Shown here one piece after another: positions 1 to 10,902 of a DNA stretch of 64,000 nt. A model generated the notes under the pieces. That model saw only the letters and a list, made by a program, of their open reading frames with translations. It was not told the DNA's origin and ran no database searches. The position numbers and the translations under genes were made by a program. Positions within the stretch are counted from its first letter, which is position 1; every line of letters starts with the position of its first letter. This stretch comes from Phytoseiulus persimilis (Eukaryota; Arthropoda; Arachnida; Mesostigmata; Phytoseiidae): assembly GCA_037576195.1 (NCBI GenBank), contig CM075102.1, forward strand, positions 25,168,745-25,232,744, written 5' to 3'.

Positions 1-242
1 TCCTCGTCAAGCACTTCGTTCCGCGCTCTCGATTCGTCTTGTCTTCCCTGGCCCCCAACCGGGTCCTCCTCTATGAGCTTGTCCAGCTCCTCCTTTGACT
101 CGTTTTGTTCCTTCTCCGGTATTTCTGATCCATTCATTTCGATGTTCGTTTCTCGACTGACTCGCTCGTTCAGTTCATCCTCGACTCGAACAATTTTCGG
201 CGGTCTCGTTCCGTTTTCTCGAGAGACAATTATTCCTCGAGA
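1..242 (-). CDS. partial acidic coding segment running off the left edge
   Basis: On the minus strand this frame is open from a TAG at 243-245 to the first base of the window. The product is strongly hydrophilic, rich in Glu, Asp, Asn and Arg, for example PPKIVRVEDELNERVSRE and KEELDKLIEEDP. Such a composition is unlikely for a non-coding shadow, and the opposite strand reads as Ser/Phe-rich, as the reverse of coding DNA does. No convincing 3' splice site was found at its upstream edge, so its link to the neighbouring open segment at 230-430 is unclear. The family is not recognised. The rest of the gene would lie left of the window. Confidence 0.4.
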
Positions 243-430
243 CTACAGATCTCTTTCACGTAACATTGCCGCGACTTGCGCACACTCTCCGGAATCACAA
301 GATCACGAGCGTTTCCTTCCATCTGGATCCCGTCTCCGACAGGAGAAGCGCCCAACCGCCGCACCGGAACAGCGACAACTCTCCCTATCTCGTGGCGAAA
401 ATGACTCGGGGAAGTTTTCGCGGGTCGGGG
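230..430 (-). CDS. candidate exon after a pyrimidine-rich 3' splice site
   Basis: The minus-strand sequence just before this segment is pyrimidine-rich and ends CCGCCAG, a good splice acceptor. From there a 66-codon frame is open to a TAA at 230-232. It reads with phrases such as HEIGRVVAVPVRRLGASP and VIPESVRKSRQCYVKEICS. It overlaps the start of the next open frame (1-242) by 13 bases in another phase. A missed small intron or a sequencing frameshift could join them. No family is recognised. Confidence 0.3.
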   Translation of the reverse strand, partial: PRPAKTSPSHFRHEIGRVVAVPVRRLGASPVGDGIQMEGNARDLVIPESVRKSRQCYVKEICSLEE

Positions 431-484
431 CTGGCGGGGGGAGCTTCGGAGGATCGAGGATGACGACGAAGTTTCTTTGATTCA

Positions 485-2470
485 CTCCGGAGTTCCACGA
501 GTGGGTTTCGTCCTTGATATTTGGCTCTCAAGATGGAGTCGCTCTTCTTTAATGAGAAATTCAGCCTGATGCATTATTGAACGGGCCCTCGAGCGAGCTA
601 TCGTGCGCGTTCCGAAGCCACGGAACCGTTGGGACGGCTGTCTCCGGTGAGAACGATCCAAAACACGAAGAAACTCTCACGGCTTTAGAATTCCCGCCTG
701 GTACCACATCAGACCGCTCGCTGCCAGCGACTATCGCATGGTTCCCTTGGGCCGGCACGAAGTTTGTTTGAATCGATAGTATAATTGGTACACAACCAAC
801 TTTCAAGATGTCGCTCGGCTGCTGGTGCTCTTATTGTCGTTCCCAAAAGGAAAGTAGGCTCGTCGTATCGCTGGCTGGCTTACTCGTTCGTTGGCTCAGT
901 CGTTACTCCCCAGCTCGTTCGACTGCCTGCCCCGAACGGACTTAATGAGGAGCCACAAAGCGTTCCAGTTTTCCGAAAGCCAAAGAGCTAATTTTGGGCT
1001 TGCTCTCGGCTTGAAACGTCTGCCCCCCAATTTGTGCAGCATGTCCTTTTCCTTCTTCGAGTCATTAGTTTTCTCCATTCATGATCGACGAAGGCGACTC
1101 CGGTTGAGCAGCGACTCCGAGAGTTGAGTCGAGGAGGTGGTTTCCATTTTCTCGTCGCGGAGAAACCTCGGAGAACGAAATGAGCTGATTCTCGGCTCGA
1201 AGATCCCATTCCTCGTTTGGCCCCGTCGGCCTCTCGATGTTTCCGCTTATAGCTGTCACACAGAACTCATGAGTGGACGACGCAGATTCGGCACGATAGG
1301 GCGGTTCCGGATCCGATCGCTTCTCCGTGGATCGGGGGAACAGTGGCATGGGATTACAATTTGCTTGGCTGAGGTCAGGAGCACCCAACCTGATGCCAAT
1401 CGTCAGAACTGGATCGTGGACATCGACTCCGTGGTGTAAGCTCCGACCTCACTCGAACGCTGTTCCCAAGATGCTAGCTGTGCCACTGTCGGAGTTTCGC
1501 GTCCTTACTCCTTGAGAGGAACTCGGGAGAAGAACGACGATGCGGCGGCGGAGAGGGAGCACGCGAGGTAAACGACCCTCACGTTCGGCTCTGTAGGGGA
1601 GCACCACACGATGCCTCCTCATCCCCTTCCCTTGTCCGCCTCCCTGCTCGCGTTAGATCCGAAATAGGGTTAGAATGCAAATCGGAAAGCAATCAAGAGG
1701 GAACTCGGAACGGAACAGCTGTTGGAAAAGACGAAACTTAAACAGAGCCACTCGTGGCGCGCCCAGCGAACGAATCTGACGCCACACATAATGCTCGATG
1801 CCGCCTCTCGAATCCAGAGCAAACAAACCTTTTACCCAAGACCTGCTTAGACCAACCCGAGTCGAGCGGAGACTGCGGCACCCGTTCGTCTTACACTTCC
1901 GCTGCCTGCTGCGCAAACTCCCCTCGATGAGGAACAGGCGGAATAACTGAAGAAATCGTATGGGGGAAATAGCACCGCATCGAACCCGTGCTGCCAAAGC
2001 GTGTGGTATTCCCCGAGGTGAGAGGATCTTCGGTTCTCATGCAGAGCCGCGACGTCGAAGCCGGACGGGGATGGGCCGTCCGAACGGAAGCCGGTCGCAG
2101 AACCAACCTTACTACTTCTGACGCGGGTCCATTCAGACAGTTCAGCGGTAAGGGCAATGGTCGACGCGTTGGCTGGACCACCAACGCTGCAGTTGCCGAG
2201 TGAAATTGAGGCAGAGTTATTGAAAGCTCCACCTGACCGCCTGTTATCGACGCGGGGAAAAACCGGTGGCGGGCGTATCGGCTTTTGGAAGTATATTGCT
2301 TTTTCCTGGCCTTCACTCCTCAACCCCTCCTCCAGTCCAATGAAAGCAGAAACTCACCCCGATCCGCCCCTACCTGGCCTACTGGGCTCCGGAAAATGTC
2401 TACATTGCAGTCACGTTTATAATTTTTCACAACTCGTTGGCACGCTTCTCCGCTCGCCCACCCGCTCGCT
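485..2470. other. no confident gene
   Basis: Short open frames exist on both strands but none combines a good acceptor, a good donor and a clearly coding composition. The least weak piece is a possible plus-strand exon at about 1380-1436 that reads STQPDANRQNWIVDIDSV and ends at GTAAGC. I did not annotate it separately. Confidence 0.4.
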
Positions 2471-2472
2471 CC

Positions 2473-2639
2473 CTATACTGGCTGCTTGTCATCCCGCCCG
2501 GGCGCCCACAACTTTTCTCGCGGGTTCCCCTGAAGGGATCCCTGCCACGGGACCGTCGCTTCCAACTGACCTTTATTCGAGCTTCGGTCGATCAGGTGCA
2601 CCCTTCGTCTAACTCCTCTTCTCACACGCTCAAACCTCA
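2473..2639 (-). CDS. candidate basic 3' exon
   Basis: The minus strand shows a pyrimidine-rich tract ending CCCTTCTCAG directly before this segment, then a frame open for about 54 codons to TAG at 2473-2475. The product is basic and hydrophilic, for example FERVRRGVRRRVHLIDRSS and NPREKLWAPGRDDKQPV. No poly(A) signal was seen after the stop. The function is unknown, and the exon is isolated from any linked upstream exon I could recognise. Confidence 0.3.
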
Positions 2640-2840
2640 CTGAGAAGGGAGCTCCGCGAACTGCAACCCGCAGATGGCATCATGTCTGATCTCTGAACAC
2701 TCATCTGCGATGAGTCATCACTAGAGCCAGGAAGTACAGGCATCCATCATTTTATACCTCCAATCTATTCATATAGGGAGATGAATAATAAATCAGTTCC
2801 TGATGGTTGAGTTTATCAGTTCTAATGGCAATAATGCCTT

Positions 2841-2884
2841 AATCTATCCATGCATCTACCCGTAGATCCATGGATTGATAGATG
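2841..2884. repeat. short near-perfect inverted repeat in an AT-rich patch
   Basis: The arms 2841-2859 and 2862-2884 are complementary over about 14 bp (GTAGATNCATGGAT) with a two-base spacer. It lies in a locally AT-rich stretch (about 2750-2900) rich in TGAATAA-like words. It may be a relic of a small transposon or chance. Confidence 0.4.
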
Positions 2885-2917
2885 GCGATAAATGAATAAT
2901 GCCTGACCTCCTCAGCT

Positions 2918-3063
2918 CTACTCATGATCATTCGCCGTCATTGTTCTCTGAGTAATCGATTCGTTGAGCAAGTCATCTCCAACGATCCATCCAATTCGAC
3001 CCTCAGGAAGCTGCCCACAGTAGCCTCTCGTGGGTTGCATTCCAACTTCGAGACCCAGACTTT
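2918..3063 (-). CDS. candidate minus-strand 3' exon
   Basis: The minus-strand acceptor tract CTTTCATGGTCTGTCCCAG is followed by a frame open to TAG at 2918-2920. It reads SLGLEVGMQPTRGYCGQLP then EGRIGWIVGDDLLNESITQ. It would enter in phase 1. If real, it sits inside an intron, or upstream, of the plus-strand model at 3116-3918, which makes one of the two suspect. The family is not recognised. Confidence 0.3.
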
Positions 3064-3115
3064 CTGGGACAGACCATGAAAGGTTTGCTCCTCTTGATTT
3101 CGAGACCCTTTCCAG

Positions 3116-3331
3116 CAAGTTGCCCACGGTCATACTTGGCGGAAGCCATGTCAACCGACGGCCAAATTCCACTCATTGGCACTGACTGTCGGCCTGAAAA
3201 TGCAGAGGCCCAACAAGTCTTCATCGATTACGTGCCGAACATGGAGCGTGAAATCTATGGGTTTATTGATCTTGGCCCTGTTCGAGAGATGTATGAGTTT
3301 GCATTCTGTCCGAGTCAGCCTTTCATTTCAG
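3116..3331 (+). CDS. candidate internal exon with strong splice sites
   Basis: Acceptor GACCCTTTCCAG precedes base 3116, and the exon ends at a near-consensus donor, CAG|GTGAGG. The 72-codon segment is open in one frame with balanced composition, for example IPLIGTDCRPENAEAQQVF, YVPNMEREIYGFIDLGPVR and EMYEFAFCPSQPFIS. It ends in phase 1. Two downstream exons keep the phase: 3737-3918 and a short one at 3463-3500. The family is not recognised. Support is the pair of splice sites plus phase agreement. Confidence 0.5.
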
Positions 3332-3462
3332 GTGAGGACGCACGGTCTGACAAGAAAATGATCCCAGACGAAAGATCCGGCTTTGCATTGATGCCGCTGA
3401 TTGTATCCTTATGGAATATCCCGGGATCGGAGAGTCTCGCAGCCTCCTGTTCTCCTCCCCAG

Positions 3463-3500
3463 CGGTTTTTTTGTCTGAATATCTGACTGAGAGGTCCTAA
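3463..3500 (+). CDS. alternative short terminal exon of the 3.1 kb model
   Basis: A very pyrimidine-rich acceptor (CCTCCTGTTCTCCTCCCCAG) precedes it, and phase 1 from the 3116-3331 exon continues for 12 codons (AVFLSEYLTERS) to TAA at 3498-3500. It is the alternative to splicing onto 3737-3918. The stop is followed by an A-rich run but no AATAAA. Confidence 0.3.
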
Positions 3501-3736
3501 AAAAGTCACCCATTAGATGACACGGTTTAAGGAACGAATCCTGACATCTTCTCACATTGTATGAAACGCGACCTGCATTGTCAATCTCACCATCCTCCGT
3601 TCCCTCTTCGAAGGCCCGGCAGTTGGGACCTGTGATCAACTTCGATCTCCACCAGGATGGTTCTTCATGAGGCTCTTCTCCCATTTCCGACGTCGTCGCA
3701 TCAGTAGGTTACTCGTCTGATCCCCGCTCGAATGAG

Positions 3737-3918
3737 ATCTTCGCACAGTTTGTGATTCCTCAAGCTCAAACTGCGGTAGCACAGAAGAACGTGTTCAAGA
3801 GACTAAGCCTGATCAAAATGAGATGAATAAGAGCGAGGACGGGAGATCAAAGTCGGTAGAATCGGCGGTAGAATACGGTGTCTCAGCACCGTACGCTAAC
3901 CGGAGCCCGCCTGCCTGA
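3737..3918 (+). CDS. candidate hydrophilic terminal exon of the 3.1 kb model
   Basis: A pyrimidine-containing acceptor (CTGATCCCCGCTCGAATGAG) opens a phase-1 frame of 60 codons to TGA at 3916-3918. It matches the phase left by the exon ending at 3331. The product is charged, with stretches such as GSTEERVQETKPDQNEMNK and SEDGRSKSVESAVEYGVSA. That composition makes it the more convincing of the two downstream choices. The function is unknown. Confidence 0.4.
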
Positions 3919-4448
3919 CTAGAGGGAGCTTCTTCTCTATAGGGAAATTAGTTTCTGACAAGAGCGTCGGCCCGGACCGTCTTCCCTCCTGTAGCGACGG
4001 CTCTTTAAAGGTGAAGCCGCCTCTTAAGTTGATCATTTTTAACCCACTCCGAGCGGCGAGAGCCACTTATGCGATTGGGTTCAGCTTGATACAATAGCTC
4101 TCGATCAAGCGAACGTACACCCTACCCACAAACCAAACAACCACCATGCTGAGACGAAGTGAGCTCCTTCCGTGGCACCCTGTGTTTGGGCCAGTTTCGT
4201 TAAGCAATCCGACGCTCTCAGAGGAATAGTTCGGAAGCACATGCAGCAGAGAGCTCACGCCGCCATGTTTGTTTCGTTCTCGAGCACAGCATGTAGACTT
4301 CGATGGGTGCTCGGGGAATTCCGATGAACTATGAATAGTCCGAGCGGCATTCGGGCGGCGATTCGGTGACACCCGATTGAAATGCAATAAATCAAGGGAG
4401 GAAAAACCAACAACTGGAGCGAAGGTTCAGGGGAAACTGCAACGGTAT

Positions 4449-4454
4449 TTTAAT
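4449..4454 (-). terminator. ATTAAA poly(A) signal variant
   Basis: ATTAAA on the minus strand lies about 46 bases past the stop codon of the 4500-4592 exon, a usual spacing for a 3' UTR signal. Confidence 0.35.
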
Positions 4455-4499
4455 TAAAATTTGTACTCGGCCGTAACGGATCTGCTGAGGAGACGACAT

Positions 4500-4592
4500 C
4501 TATCCGCTGGCGACAGGAACGGGAGGGGAGCTCTGATGTGGCCCTGAAGGACGGGAGGGGATAGTTTCGACGAACTCTGGCAGAGATTTCCC
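4500..4592 (-). CDS. candidate Pro/Ser-rich terminal exon
   Basis: A branch-point-like TCTAAAT and a long pyrimidine tract ending CGGTCCTCTACAG precede it on the minus strand. The frame is in phase 0 and reads GKSLPEFVETIPSRPSGPH with a Pro/Ser-rich end, then TAG at 4500-4502. An ATTAAA signal follows. A second strong acceptor tract about 45 bases further in (CTCCCGTCCTTCAG) could give a shorter alternative exon. Exons further up the minus strand at 5.5-6.2 kb could belong to the same gene. Confidence 0.35.
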   Translation of the reverse strand, partial: GKSLPEFVETIPSRPSGPHQSSPPVPVASG

Positions 4593-5514
4593 CTGTAGAG
4601 GACCGGTTCGGAGGGAGTTCGGAAGGGCATTTAGAGGGCTTGCGGGGATTGCTCTGGAGGACCGACGAGGGGCGGGGAGGCCGGGTGGAGGACTCATAGG
4701 GGCTTCAGCGAAAGCTTGGCGGGCGGCGTCGTCGGAGGAGTACAGCGGGGATTATGCGGGGCTGTGTGTGCTGGTTCGTTTTATTCTTTCTATTAACTGA
4801 CACTAAAACACGGCGCGTTCAGCGGCTAGGCTAGAGAGCCGTCTGCCGACGTCGTCCGTCGACTTCGTCCCAAATCAAAGTGATATCCCGGACGCCTGGC
4901 TGTCCGCTCTGGTTCCCGGATGCCCCGTCGTTGTCGCTGTTGTCGTCGTCTTCTTTTTCCCTTGTCGTTCTCCGCATACCCCACTTTAATTAACTAACCC
5001 GCCGCTGAGAGGAAGAAGCCAGTGCATCGGCCAGGGTCCCGGGTGACGCGACACACAAGAGATCCGCTGCTGCGATAATGCAGATAAAGAACTGGTGTTT
5101 TAAAATCGTCCTTGCCAGGCGGAAAACAAAGCGAGCGGAGAGAGGGTAGATCCGAGAGGAGTACAAGAGCCGAGTTTCGGATAGATAGCGGGGAAGACTC
5201 CTAGACAGAGTGGACATCACGACGAGGTCGCCGAAAATGCAACTCACTCAATCCCACAGCGGGTCTTTCAAACGAACGTTAACGTCGGAATAGATCTCCC
5301 GAAGCTCAGGGTCCGAGCCGCGGAATACTCATCGACGTCACGGTCGTCGCGAGCATCGTCGTCAGTTGAATAATGCCTCGGTGCTCGAGGACCATCTTCA
5401 ACAGCTTGCTGCGCGACTGAGCACACGACTGTGAGCGAGTCCCAATATTGATTTATGGAGCGAGTTTTCCCTTTTCTCCCAATGTCTTCTCTCATCTCAC
5501 AGCCCTTCTGTCTT

Positions 5515-5781
5515 TTATGCTGTCCTAACGCCCTTCTTCTTCTTCTCGTAACCCGTGGGTGGAAGTCTCCACCTCTCGTGTCTCACCCCTCCCACAGCAC
5601 TCCTTTCCGCCCTCTTACCCAATCGCAACCCGTTCCGCTGCCCACTTTCGTTGCTGCACCTCCACACCCCCTCCCTCGCTCGCTCCCGAGACGATCTTGC
5701 AGTTGAAGGGAGACCGCCGTGTTTTACATCGTCCGCTCCGGAATCCTCATCATCAAAATCTTCGGTGGATCCGACAACGAT
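5515..5781 (-). CDS. candidate acidic-to-basic exon, downstream half of a two-exon model
   Basis: Acceptor CTATCACTTTCTCAG precedes it on the minus strand. The 88-codon frame starts in phase 0 with the acidic run IVVGSTEDFDDEDSGADD and then turns Arg/Glu-rich, ending at TAA 5515-5517. It may instead leave by the internal donor GG|GTAAGAGG near 5588. Phase agrees with the exon 5944-6168 across a 162-nt intron (GTGAGG...CTCAG). The plus strand here is extremely pyrimidine-rich, as the reverse of purine-rich coding DNA is. Confidence 0.4.
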   Translation of the reverse strand: MVVGSTEDFDDEDSGADDVKHGGLPSTARSSRERAREGVWRCSNESGQRNGLRLGKRAERSAVGGVRHERWRLPPTGYEKKKKGVRTA

Positions 5782-5943
5782 CTGAGAAAGTGATAGGCTG
5801 TTGGGAGCAATTTATCTTCATCGACATTCAAACTTCTCAGTGTGCTCGAGCCACAACCCGGTCGCCGGTGTACCTGACCCGCCTGTTTCCTCCCTGTCGG
5901 CGGCTCTGAATGATTGACTGTGAGTCCTTTGAGCAAGCCTCAC

Positions 5944-6168
5944 AGTTTTTCCGGGATTCAGAGAGTGGTTTCCATTGACCACGTCCTGGAAATCTATCGA
6001 GAAACACGGGTCGGGCAGTTTGAACCGAGGTTTCCGCTTCTGCCAGGATAGGGGAGAACGCAACGCCACAGGAATTCTCGAGGTGTCAACAGTGACATTC
6101 TTGCATGATCGAATCGCTTTAATCAACATACGCACGCGATGGGCACCTCCGCGACTTGTGTCGGATTC
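5944..6168 (-). CDS. candidate exon, upstream half of a two-exon model (strand uncertain)
   Basis: The minus-strand acceptor tract CCCGATTGCTATCATTCAAG leads into 75 codons in phase 0, ending at donor ACT|GTGAGG. It includes AHRVRMLIKAIRSCKNVTV and QKRKPRFKLPDPCFSIDFQ. It joins in phase to 5515-5781. The same DNA also has a good plus-strand exon candidate (6047-6484), so the strand is unresolved. No family is recognised. Confidence 0.35.
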
Positions 6169-6484
6169 CTTGAATGATAGCAATCGGGAAAATAGTGCTG
6201 AGTCTCGAGGAACCACTGCGAACGGCCCCGGTCGATCGGAAGCGAACGACTCGGGCTCAGATCATTCTTCGGCGGAATTCCTCTGTTTGAAGAGAGAGAA
6301 GCTGAACTGTGGAGCCATGTCTCTCGCTGTCACGGCCTATTCGGTTCCGCAAGTAGCACGACTCGGATTGGCTTTCCTCTCATCGCGCCCGGCTCTGCTC
6401 GCGCAAACTGGCACTTACCGCGGTGGCGACGTGTCGCGGGGAAAAAAAAAATCTATTTACGACAGGGCACATATTTACCGATGA
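6047..6484 (+). CDS. competing plus-strand candidate over the same DNA
   Basis: Acceptor GAGGTTTCCGCTTCTGCCAG is followed by a frame open for 145 codons, including the Ser/Asn-rich stretches LVSDSLNDSNRENSAESRG and RSEANDSGSDHSSAEFLCL. A weak donor (CAA|GTAGCA near 6352) could end it earlier. It is antisense to the minus exon 5944-6168. At most one of the two is likely to be a real exon over the shared bases. Confidence 0.3.
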   Translation, partial: DRGERNATGILEVSTVTFLHDRIALINIRTRWAPPRLVSDSLNDSNRENSAESRGTTANGPGRSEANDSGSDHSSAEFLCLKREKLNCGAMSLAVTAYSVPQVARLGLAFLSSRPALLAQTGTYRGGDVSRGKKKSIYDRAHIYR

Positions 6485-6499
6485 GCTGTCCCCTCATGG

Positions 6500-8100
6500 T
6501 GACCTCACACAAATGTTGACCCTTGACAACCGCAGTTTACGACTCGCTGGTCCCTGTTGTCCGCTGTGACACTCACTTGGCAACCAAACGAACCTGCTAA
6601 TACATGCTCCGTGCAAGAAATCGTGCCGCGAGTTCTCATTAGGCGGCTCCACCGCTGGCACCATTATAACAACAATGCCAACGGTCGCTGCCTAATCACT
6701 GGAACAACAACAATGACAACAACATTCACGGTTCAATCGCCCGGAACCAAGAACTGCCTCGAGCGTGTAGAAAACGCCACCACTTCCCACTCGCCCATCG
6801 CATGAGGGTCTCGTCGGAAACAGGAACTGGATATGCTTTCGCGAAATGGGACTTTCGCGGGATTTTTGTGTGCAAAGCGTTTTCGCGGGCTATCGTTTAA
6901 TGAAACCCGATAATTACAGCGAGTGGCAAGTTGGACTATCACCAGTCGTTCGCTTAATACAAGAACTCCGCTCAATTAACAACGGGTAAGTGCGTGCGAC
7001 GACATGTTCCACCACGGTTCGCTGTGCTCACATGGAGCTTCTTTATTGGTCTCGACATCCAGCCACGCCTCTCAGAGTCTATATAGAAACCCGATGCACT
7101 TGCCGCACGGGAGGACAATCGGAAGTGCTCCGCGCACGAGAAAGTTGTTTTTTTTCGGGGTTCATTCGATGAAGCCATCACAGATTCTCGCGATACTGCG
7201 CTGAGGCAGCAGCGCTTTCTCGGGACAATCTGAGCGCGGCATAACCCGCGGCACTGGATTCGCTTTCTCGTTCAAACGCAATGAGGTTGAGCCGCTCGGG
7301 GGCTCGTGGAGGTTAACTCTGGGGAGACCAAGTTGGGAAAAAGAACCACGGGCGAAGCTGTCGACGCTGACAGCGAACAGGGTCCACGCAAGAGTCCGAT
7401 CAGCCTGGTTTGCTCGTCCGCCCGCCCGCCCAAAGGGAGATCTGAGTGATACGTTGAGCTCGAGATACGTCTGATACATGACCCTGAGTCGAAGCGATAA
7501 CCATTGAACCACCCACTCTGGCTAAGAAGCCTCGGGAGACAATGGACATTACCTATGAAACCCTAGACTTGATACGATAGCACGAAGAGAACGAGTCTCG
7601 CTCCCTGAGCCCGCCGGCGGGCCGGTCGGGCTCACTCATGGAGGAATCGGCTGCTTGGTCGCCCGGCTGGTCCTCTCCTCGGATCGCTGGTTTGGCTCGA
7701 ACCTGGGAAGCAGAGCCGAGTTTCGCTGCTTCCCAACAAGGATTTAGGTGTAAATATCAACAGAAGAAACTCGGGGAACCCAGCCAAGGGACGAGTTATG
7801 AAATGGTGCCAGTCCCTTAAACATCATCTGATGTTGTTTCACGATGAATCCGACTGCCTCTAGGACTGCCTTCGGGTTCCGCTGTACAGGCTGGCTCAAT
7901 GAATTTAGAGGTTTTGTTCTCGAATGATCGATCAGCGACGTGGACCGAGAACTTCGTCCGAGAACCTGACCCTGTGGATTTCCCGACTGAACCAGCAACG
8001 AAAAATACTATCTGGTTCAACACCCCGCATGGCCATCTTCGAACGAGTTCGTTGATAACCGAGGAGCTTCTCTCATGAGATTTGTGACAAGCAAGCAATA
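6500..8100. other. no confident gene
   Basis: The best fragment is a possible 65-nt plus-strand exon at about 6920-6984 (reads EWQVGLSPVVRLIQELRSI), between ATTACAG and G|GTAAGTG. A minus-strand GTAAGT donor also sits near 6413-6420 without a clear coding exon. The rest shows only short frames. Confidence 0.35.
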
Positions 8101-8133
8101 TGATTTTATCCGCACGGAGTTTTCCGGCTTGCG

Positions 8134-8666
8134 TTGGGAACCCGAGCCGATCAAGACAGTGATGGCGCCATCATCGCATCATTCGAACTCAAGATGAGAA
8201 CGGAATACCAGATGAAAGCCTCGCAACACGAAGACCAAAAGCGCGACATTCGAGTCAGCCAAGCTTTTCCGAGGGAGGCAAGGAGAAACGGAAACGTATC
8301 ACAACTGAATGGAATTTTCCTGGAGTTGTTTACCTTTGAACAGCGGACGGAGACGCAAACATTCCTCCCGAAATGGGAAGCCCCTGTAGAAAAAATGAAG
8401 CCGTCACCGGAGAATGGGAAGCGACGGCTGAAACTGAATGGCTGCGAAGGGCCGAACGAGGCGAGGTGCATAGCCTACAATGAGAATGGGCCGAAGACGA
8501 ATAGAAATCAAACAATAACGAGGCTGAAGTCGGAGGAATCCAGTTGGCCGCATTTGTTCCTCCTCTGCATCCCAGAACTCTCCGGAGCTGGGAGTTGCCG
8601 CCACCCGCGTTTCGAGCAAGATATGTACGGCAACCACGACCGCGCGGATCTCGCCAAGTCTGCAGT
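8134..8666 (+). CDS. coding-like plus-strand block ending at a GTAAGC donor
   Basis: One frame is open from about 8102 to 8670. The product is highly hydrophilic (Glu, Lys, Asn, Arg), for example SQHEDQKRDIRVSQAFPRE, KMKPSPENGKRRLKLNGCE and ENGPKTNRNQTITRLKSEE. The first base given is a convenience, as no ATG begins it. The segment ends at GTAAGC at 8667. Within it, CCTCCTCTGCATCCCAG at 8574 is a very good acceptor, so 8575-8666 could be a separate exon. The minus-strand shadows are Ser/Phe-rich. The family is not recognised. Confidence 0.45.
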
Positions 8667-8699
8667 GTAAGCTCATGTCCCTCACTCGGGGGAGTAATC

Positions 8700-10420
8700 T
8701 CCTCAGACAGGATCCGGGAGAGGTTGTGAATGAGCTCTCGATTCCTCGACCAGCCTTATTCTCCCTCAGATCCTCGGGCGAGGGACACCGACTCCGTTTC
8801 GGTTCGGTCAGCGGACCCCCACTGTTTCTGTCGATCGCCTTCAAAACCCGACGCTCCGAAGCCACCGCGGGACCCGACTGCTCGGGAGTTTCGGCTCTCG
8901 GTTCAACAAGAACGACTCGGGGGAGCTTCGCCCAGCTCGCGTCAGAGCCCCACCGACTACAAGTGAACGACCCGGAATGATTAATCGCCGCTGACGCAGA
9001 AAAATGCGCTCGATTCCGACCAGACAACAAGTCAAACAGAGAGGAGCAGGTGTTCATGACGAGCTCGTCTCACGACGTGAGGAAGTGGGCTGCCCTCCGG
9101 TTCAGCCATTAGTGGAGTTCGATCGAGGCTTTTGCTCACAAGAGAAGTCCTCGCTGAAACGGCTTTTCATTCAGAACTACCCTGGACCCGGACCGGGCGG
9201 TTCGCGATCGCTTTCCACCGCGTGTCGAAGCGGCGCTCGCGCGGCGGCTGTCACTGGTTGTAGATGAAGGAAGCGGCGAGCGAAAAGTAACGGAGTGCTT
9301 CCGGATCTCCCTGATGGATGCGCACTTGTCCATCGGAGGTCATTAAGATACACAGACAGTGGAGCGATGCCTGCCGCAGTCTCCGAGCTCTCCCGTCGGC
9401 CTGCTCGTCGGCTCGCCCGACCCGAGTTTGCCTTTCCCGTCGTCTGCTTCCCTTCCTTTTCCGACCGACCGACCGACCCGCCGCTGTTCGACTAGAGTCC
9501 GAGCAAGAGACGCAAACAATCATTTGACCTCATCAGGCTTTCTCTGAACTGTGTATGTTCGTGTGTGTGGCGCGTGTTCGGGGCGAGCTGGTGGAACAGC
9601 TTACTTAATGAGCGAGTTTGCGAGCGGGATTTCGCAGACCCATCGCTTGATGCCCGCCATACATCTACGCAGTAGTTCTTCGCCGGCCAGCCGGTCGACT
9701 GCCAGCCGTCGTCCCGCTCGCCCGTTCGCTGGCCTGCGTTCTCGGGCTCCCTTCATTGAGCGCGGTGTACCTACAATAATTATAAAACGCTCCCGACGGA
9801 AGAGCAACTTGTCGACTCCGGTGGCGTGCTGCGGTCCGCGTGAACTGGACGAGAACGCCGAGATTTCAAACAGGGTGCTCCATGCTAATAGATCATGGCT
9901 CTGAAAACTCCCCGAAACGCGCTGAAACATCCGCCCAGTTTCCGTCGAAGCGCCTGAGTTACCGCCGGTCGTTCTTCGAGACTCGCTAACTCGCCATTAA
10001 GCAGAGCCGATGGGCCCCAGCACCGGTTTGCGTGTATAAGGGTGTCCGTTGGCTGTTGCTGCGTGTGGAACTCGCGGGACAGCATCCACGTCGTCTACGC
10101 TTTTTCCCAAGAGAACAGTTCGTTCCTTATCACGTCGGAAGCACCCCACCAACGGCGAGACAGACACCAGCAGCAGCAGTAGGCCCTCCACCGAGAAGAG
10201 CCCGCTGACGTTCCTAAGCGAGACACTTTACGACGTTCCATCTCAGGAATGATATTTAGCGAGTGGTCATCGCCCACGCCGGTCACTCATAGCTCCGAGT
10301 TTCCGGTCGGGGCGAACGTCCACGAACAACAAGCGATACGCTCTTTTGAGTGGCTTCGATCGCTGCGATGGGACCAGCAGGAGCTGGAACTTCGGAGTCG
10401 CATGAATCCACATGGAATCG
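8700..10420. other. no confident gene
   Basis: CpG-rich sequence with short Arg/Ser-rich frames on all strands and tetranucleotide runs (GACC repeats near 9463-9480). I found no exon with two good splice sites. Confidence 0.35.
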
Positions 10421-10426
10421 CTCGTA

Positions 10427-10511
10427 GGGTAAAAGTACCAGTTTTGGGCCACTTGCCAGTTTTGGGCCACCCACTAGTTATGGGCCAAATACTGACCAGT
10501 AATGGTCCATC
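10427..10511 (+). repeat. left terminal inverted repeat of the MITE
   Basis: It begins GGGTAAAAGTACCAGTTTTG and holds tandem GGGCCA-containing units. It pairs with 10903-10987. Confidence 0.85.
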
Positions 10512-10902
10512 GCCGGATATCGAAGTACTGCTCCAACCGGAGGCTTTTCGTGGGGAGGAAGCGCCTCTCCTTCGTGACGAGGTGAATCGTGGAACGATCT
10601 GATGATTTCCTCCCTCCCATCTTCCTCAATCAGAGTGATTACCTCCACTTTGAAAAAAGTGGTCAGGTCGACTCCGTAATCACCTCTTCAGGTTCCGGGA
10701 CGTATGGTCAGATTGGTCCTGGAATAAACCCCATCTATTCTATAAGGAGTGCGGCCGATAGTAAGGCCGGTAGTAAGGACGAATTCGAAGTCACAGGCGG
10801 TTTGCTGATGAGTACCGGAGCTCTCCTCTTAAGTCCCCACAAGTTCCCGTTGGCTCTGCTGCAGACGAGAGATGGTCCCCTTGTGGAAAAGTTCACCGCC
10901 CT

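Noticed and set aside
7680..7760. tRNA-like B-box (GGTTCGA type) on the minus strand
   Set aside because: No A-box, no acceptor-stem pairing. Similar hits near 21100, 34735 and 44050 also failed.
8404..9057. 217-codon minus-strand frame
   Set aside because: Ser/Arg/Leu-rich and antisense to the better plus-strand block at 8134-8666. Length alone is expected by chance here.
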